Source: an uncultured Eubacteriales bacterium (GTDB lineage Bacteria > Bacillota > Clostridia > Lachnospirales > Anaerotignaceae). From it: 9,045 nucleotides of DNA. Below the pieces are notes generated by a model that did no database searches, was not told where the DNA came from, and saw nothing but the letters and a program-made list of their open reading frames with translations. The position numbers and the translations under genes are program-made. Of this stretch, positions 6,366-9,045 are shown piece by piece. The first letter of the stretch is position 1. Each line of letters begins with the position of its first letter. The DNA is taken from contig URLB01000086.1 in assembly GCA_900548595.1 (NCBI GenBank), positions 1-9,045 on the forward strand. The letters run 5' to 3'.

Positions 6366-8238
6366 TATTTTCAACCCGTTTCTTTATTTCACTGTAAATA
6401 CTTTCAGAATCCAATCTATATCTTTCAAATAATTCTTTTCTTGTTCCATGTTCTATAAACTTATCCGGAAAAGCAAAAGAATGGAAATAAATATTTTTTA
6501 TAAGTTCTTCATCCGCCAGCTTTTCCAAAATGCCGCTTCCTGCTCCGCCGTCTGAAACATTATCTTCTATTGTAAAAATATAAGAACATTTTTCACATAC
6601 ATTTTTAAGCATTTCAACGTCTAAAGGTTTAACAAATCTCAGATTTACAAGCATAGGCCTGTATCCGTCTTTTTCAAGCAGTCTGACTGCGCCTGAAGCC
6701 TGCTCCATAACAGCTCCCGCCGATATGACGGCAATCTTTTCTCCATCCTTTATAACTTCGGATTTACCTATTTCTATAGGCGTTTTAATATCGCTGAATA
6801 CAGTTGATATTTCGCCTCTCGGATAGCGTATTGCAACCGGACTGTCCATATTCATCAAAGCAAATTCTTCCATTTGCTCAAGTTCATATCCGTTATTAGG
6901 CAGCATAACAGTCATATTGGGCATGTGTCTGAAATATGAAATATCATATATACCTTGATGAGTTTCTCCGTCGCTGCCGACTATACCGGCTCTGTCAACA
7001 CCGAAAACAACATGAAGGTTCTGTAGGCATACATCCTGCATTATCTCATCATACGCCCTTTGAAGAAAAGTCGAATATACGGCAAATACAGGCTTATATC
7101 CGCTTTTTGCCATTGCCGCGGAAAACGAAACCGCATGCTGTTCGGCAATTCCTACGTCAAAAAATCTATCCGGATACTTTTTTGCAAACCCGTTCAAACC
7201 TGTTCCGCTGCACATCGCCGCCGATACCGCGATAATTTTTTTATCGTTTTCCGCAAGTTTTTCAAGAGTATTTCCAAACAGCGACGAATAACTCGGCAGC
7301 TGTGATTTTTTAATCGTTTTGCCGCTTCTCAATTCAAATGCATTAACTCCATGATAATCTGCCGGATTTCGTTCGGCAAATTTGTATCCCTTTCCCTTTA
7401 TCGTTCTGACATGCAGTATTACCGGTCCGGATATTTCTTTCGCTCTGTTTATATTTTCTATCAGTTCTTCCAGATTATGTCCATCGACAGGTCCTATATA
7501 TTTAAAACCAAATTCCTCAAATATTACTCCCGGAACAAACATATACTTTATTCTTTTCTTTGTTCTTTTTATTGTATCTACCATTGGCGCTCCGGCGGGA
7601 ATCCTGTTTAAAAAGTTCTTTACGCCGTCCTTGGCTTCCAAATATTTTCTTTCCGTACGCAATTCTCCGAGATGGCGGCTTATAGCCCCTACATTATCGG
7701 ATATTGCCATTTGGTTATCATTTAATATAACAAGTAAATTTCTGTTTGACCTTCCAGCATTGTTCAAGGCCTCAAAAGCAACTCCGCCTGTCATAGAACC
7801 GTCGCCTATTACAGCTGCAATTTTCTCTTTACCACCTGATAAATCTCTTGCGCAAGCCATACCCAACGCTATGGAAACAGACGTAGAGCTATGTCCTGCG
7901 GTAAAAGTATCATACTCGCTTTCATTAGGCTTCGGAAAACCGGAAATACCGTTCAACTGTCTCAGAGTGGAAAATTCATCTTTTCTTCCGGTTATTATTT
8001 TATGTATATACGCCTGATGACCTACGTCCCATACAATTTTATCCTCCGGCGTATTCAAACAATAGTGTAACGCAAGTGTAAGTTCCACAATACCCAGATT
8101 TGAAGCCAGATGCCCTCCCGTTTTTGAAACATTTTCCAAAAGAAAGGCTCTCAGTTCCAACGCCAACCTGTTTAACTGACTTATATTAAGTTTTCTAATA
8201 TCTTTTGGCCAATTAACCGAATCAAGCAACCTTTTCAA
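6358..8238 (-). CDS. dxs: 1-deoxy-D-xylulose-5-phosphate synthase
   Basis: DXS condenses pyruvate and glyceraldehyde 3-phosphate, the first step of the methylerythritol phosphate route to isoprenoids; its product also feeds thiamine and pyridoxal synthesis. With the TTG at 8238-8236 it has 626 residues, the usual size. Numbered from there: GGH (41-43, catalytic histidine), the thiamine diphosphate motif GDGSMTGG (145-152) through NDNQMAIS (173-180), VDGHN (251-255), catalytic E366 in GIAEQHA (363-369), and DRAGIVGSDGETHQG (415-429) of the pyrimidine-binding domain, then the C-terminal transketolase domain. The frame is also open to a TTG at 8256, but nothing Shine-Dalgarno-like precedes that codon, whereas AAAGCGGTG lies seven bases before the inner TTG. 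It follows ispA by 25 bases and overlaps tlyA by eight. Both possible starts are TTG, so the exact N-terminus is uncertain by six residues. Confidence 0.95.
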   Translation of the reverse strand: MKRLLDSVNWPKDIRKLNISQLNRLALELRAFLLENVSKTGGHLASNLGIVELTLALHYCLNTPEDKIVWDVGHQAYIHKIITGRKDEFSTLRQLNGISGFPKPNESEYDTFTAGHSSTSVSIALGMACARDLSGGKEKIAAVIGDGSMTGGVAFEALNNAGRSNRNLLVILNDNQMAISDNVGAISRHLGELRTERKYLEAKDGVKNFLNRIPAGAPMVDTIKRTKKRIKYMFVPGVIFEEFGFKYIGPVDGHNLEELIENINRAKEISGPVILHVRTIKGKGYKFAERNPADYHGVNAFELRSGKTIKKSQLPSYSSLFGNTLEKLAENDKKIIAVSAAMCSGTGLNGFAKKYPDRFFDVGIAEQHAVSFSAAMAKSGYKPVFAVYSTFLQRAYDEIMQDVCLQNLHVVFGVDRAGIVGSDGETHQGIYDISYFRHMPNMTVMLPNNGYELEQMEEFALMNMDSPVAIRYPRGEISTVFSDIKTPIEIGKSEVIKDGEKIAVISAGAVMEQASGAVRLLEKDGYRPMLVNLRFVKPLDVEMLKNVCEKCSYIFTIEDNVSDGGAGSGILEKLADEELIKNIYFHSFAFPDKFIEHGTRKELFERYRLDSESIYSEIKKRVENNG

Positions 8239-8243
8239 ATCAA

Positions 8244-8252
8244 CACCGCTTT
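8244..8252 (-). promoter_or_regulatory. Probable Shine-Dalgarno for dxs (favours the inner TTG)
   Basis: Minus-strand AAAGCGGTG (two mismatches to AAGGAGGTG) precedes the TTG at 8238-8236 by about seven bases. The alternative TTG at 8256-8254 is preceded only by TGTTTTA. The match is moderate, so the choice of start is likely but not certain. Confidence 0.5.
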
Positions 8253-8263
8253 CCAATAAAACA

Positions 8264-9045
8264 TCAGCTGTCTCTTTTTATCAGATAATTTGTAAGCTTT
8301 ACAAGAAAATCCGTATTTGCGTTCATGCTTTTCAAAATCTCAACAGCTTCATCTGACATTTCCGAAACCATTTCCGAAGCTCGTTCTACCCCGAACATAG
8401 ACGCATAAGTAATTTTATTATTTTTCTCATCACTGTGTATGGGCTTTCCGAGTTTATCAAACGTACTTATAACATCCAGAATATCGTCCTGTATCTGGAA
8501 CGCAACTCCGATTAGCTTTCCTGCTCTTTCAATTTTCGCTATATCTTCTTCGCACGCTCCGCCTATTTCCGCACCTGCTTTCAATGCGCCTATTATCATT
8601 GCAGCCGTTTTATTCTCATGTATAAAATCAAGGGTTTCTTTATTTATATCTTTTCCTTCACTGAGAACATCGACAACCTGTCCCGCTACCATTCCGTATA
8701 CGCCCGCGCCATGAGCAATATCAAGCATAGCTTTCGTATATTTTATGTCGTTAAACTTAACGCACGCCTGCGCCATTGTTTCAAAAGCATGATGGAGCAA
8801 CGCGTCGCCTGCAAGTATAGCCATGTTTTCTCCGAACACTTTATGGCTTGTCAACCTTCCGCGGCGGTAATCATCATTATCAAGTGCAGGTAAATCGTCA
8901 TGTATAAGAGAATATGTGTGTATCATTTCTATTGCACAGGCAAAACTCATAGAGTCTTTCCAGTCTCCTCCGAACGCATTACACGCCTCCATTACCATAA
9001 TAGGTCTGAGCCGCTTTCCTCCTGCGAATACACTGTAACGCATAG
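8264..9045 (-). CDS. ispA: Polyprenyl (farnesyl/geranyl) diphosphate synthase, N-terminus cut by window edge
   Basis: The frame is open through the right edge of the window. The first in-frame ATG (9043) is internal: it begins MRYSVFAGGKRLRP, which in this family follows a conserved alanine some 35-45 residues into the protein, and the partial codon xCT before it fits alanine. Counting from that methionine, GGKRLRP (8-14) binds the allylic/isopentenyl diphosphates, the first Asp-rich motif is DDLPALDND (49-57, the DDx4D form of bacterial farnesyl synthases), and the second is QDDILD near 189-194, followed by GKP and NKITY. The C-terminal NYLIKRDS is also family-typical. The enzyme joins isopentenyl and allylic diphosphates to give farnesyl or geranylgeranyl diphosphate for undecaprenyl and quinone-type lipids; chain length cannot be fixed from this. 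It heads the visible operon, 25 bases before dxs. xseB/xseA would be expected upstream, outside the window. Confidence 0.93.
   Translation of the reverse strand, partial: MRYSVFAGGKRLRPIMVMEACNAFGGDWKDSMSFACAIEMIHTYSLIHDDLPALDNDDYRRGRLTSHKVFGENMAILAGDALLHHAFETMAQACVKFNDIKYTKAMLDIAHGAGVYGMVAGQVVDVLSEGKDINKETLDFIHENKTAAMIIGALKAGAEIGGACEEDIAKIERAGKLIGVAFQIQDDILDVISTFDKLGKPIHSDEKNNKITYASMFGVERASEMVSEMSDEAVEILKSMNANTDFLVKLTNYLIKRDS

Noticed and set aside
7382..8017. 211-codon plus-strand open frame opposite dxs
   Set aside because: It lies wholly inside dxs, whose catalytic motifs fill the opposite strand, and the translation is a low-complexity, hydrophobic shadow with no own control signals.
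8251..8264. ATG overlapping the ispA stop (TGATG) as a start for dxs
   Set aside because: It is out of frame with dxs and reaches a stop after nine codons.
2514..9045. Genomic island, phage or defence system in the large operon
   Set aside because: All six genes are recognised housekeeping families in a widely conserved Firmicutes order with no mobility genes, tRNA attachment sites or obvious change in base use.

Overview
The window looks like a chromosomal housekeeping segment from an AT-rich member of the Firmicutes, most likely class Clostridia (Lachnospiraceae-like). Three things point there: the gene order ispA-dxs-tlyA-nadK-argR-recN, the minimal iscS-iscU-mnmA set without hscA/hscB/fdx, and strong GGAGG/GGGGG ribosome binding sites combined with frequent TTG starts. 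Nothing suggests phage, plasmid, IS element, CRISPR or defence genes. The organism call is inferred from gene order and composition only.

Left part (1-1747, minus strand): the iron-sulfur and tRNA-thiolation operon iscS -> iscU -> mnmA. IscS (cysteine desulfurase) supplies sulfur to the IscU scaffold for Fe-S assembly and probably also to MnmA, which 2-thiolates the wobble uridine of tRNAs. mnmA overlaps the iscU stop by one base and runs off the left edge. Middle (1748-2002): a 255-base divergent control region. It holds a near-consensus promoter for iscS with an imperfect palindrome at the expected start site (candidate operator for an Rrf2/IscR-like repressor), and an extended -10 promoter reading the other way with a second imperfect palindrome over its -35. 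The rightward promoter serves the only plus-strand gene (2003-2473), a small protein with an HTH_XRE-like N-terminal part and an unrecognised polar tail. It converges on recN, and a long AT-rich hairpin over the junction probably terminates both transcripts.

Right part (2514-9045, minus strand): a tightly packed operon read from right to left, ispA (5' end outside the window) -> dxs -> tlyA -> nadK -> argR -> recN. ispA and dxs make isoprenoid precursors, tlyA is an rRNA 2'-O-methyltransferase, nadK makes NADP, argR is the arginine repressor and recN is an SMC-like repair ATPase. Gaps are 3-25 bases, and dxs and tlyA overlap. dxs, nadK and argR appear to start with TTG, each placed by a Shine-Dalgarno match. 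No gap of 300 bases or more lacks a gene.

I found no convincing undescribed system. The points most worth a second look are the divergent iscS/XRE-like control region, the unclassified XRE-like protein, and the apparent absence of spoIVB/spo0A beside recN, where many Clostridia carry them.
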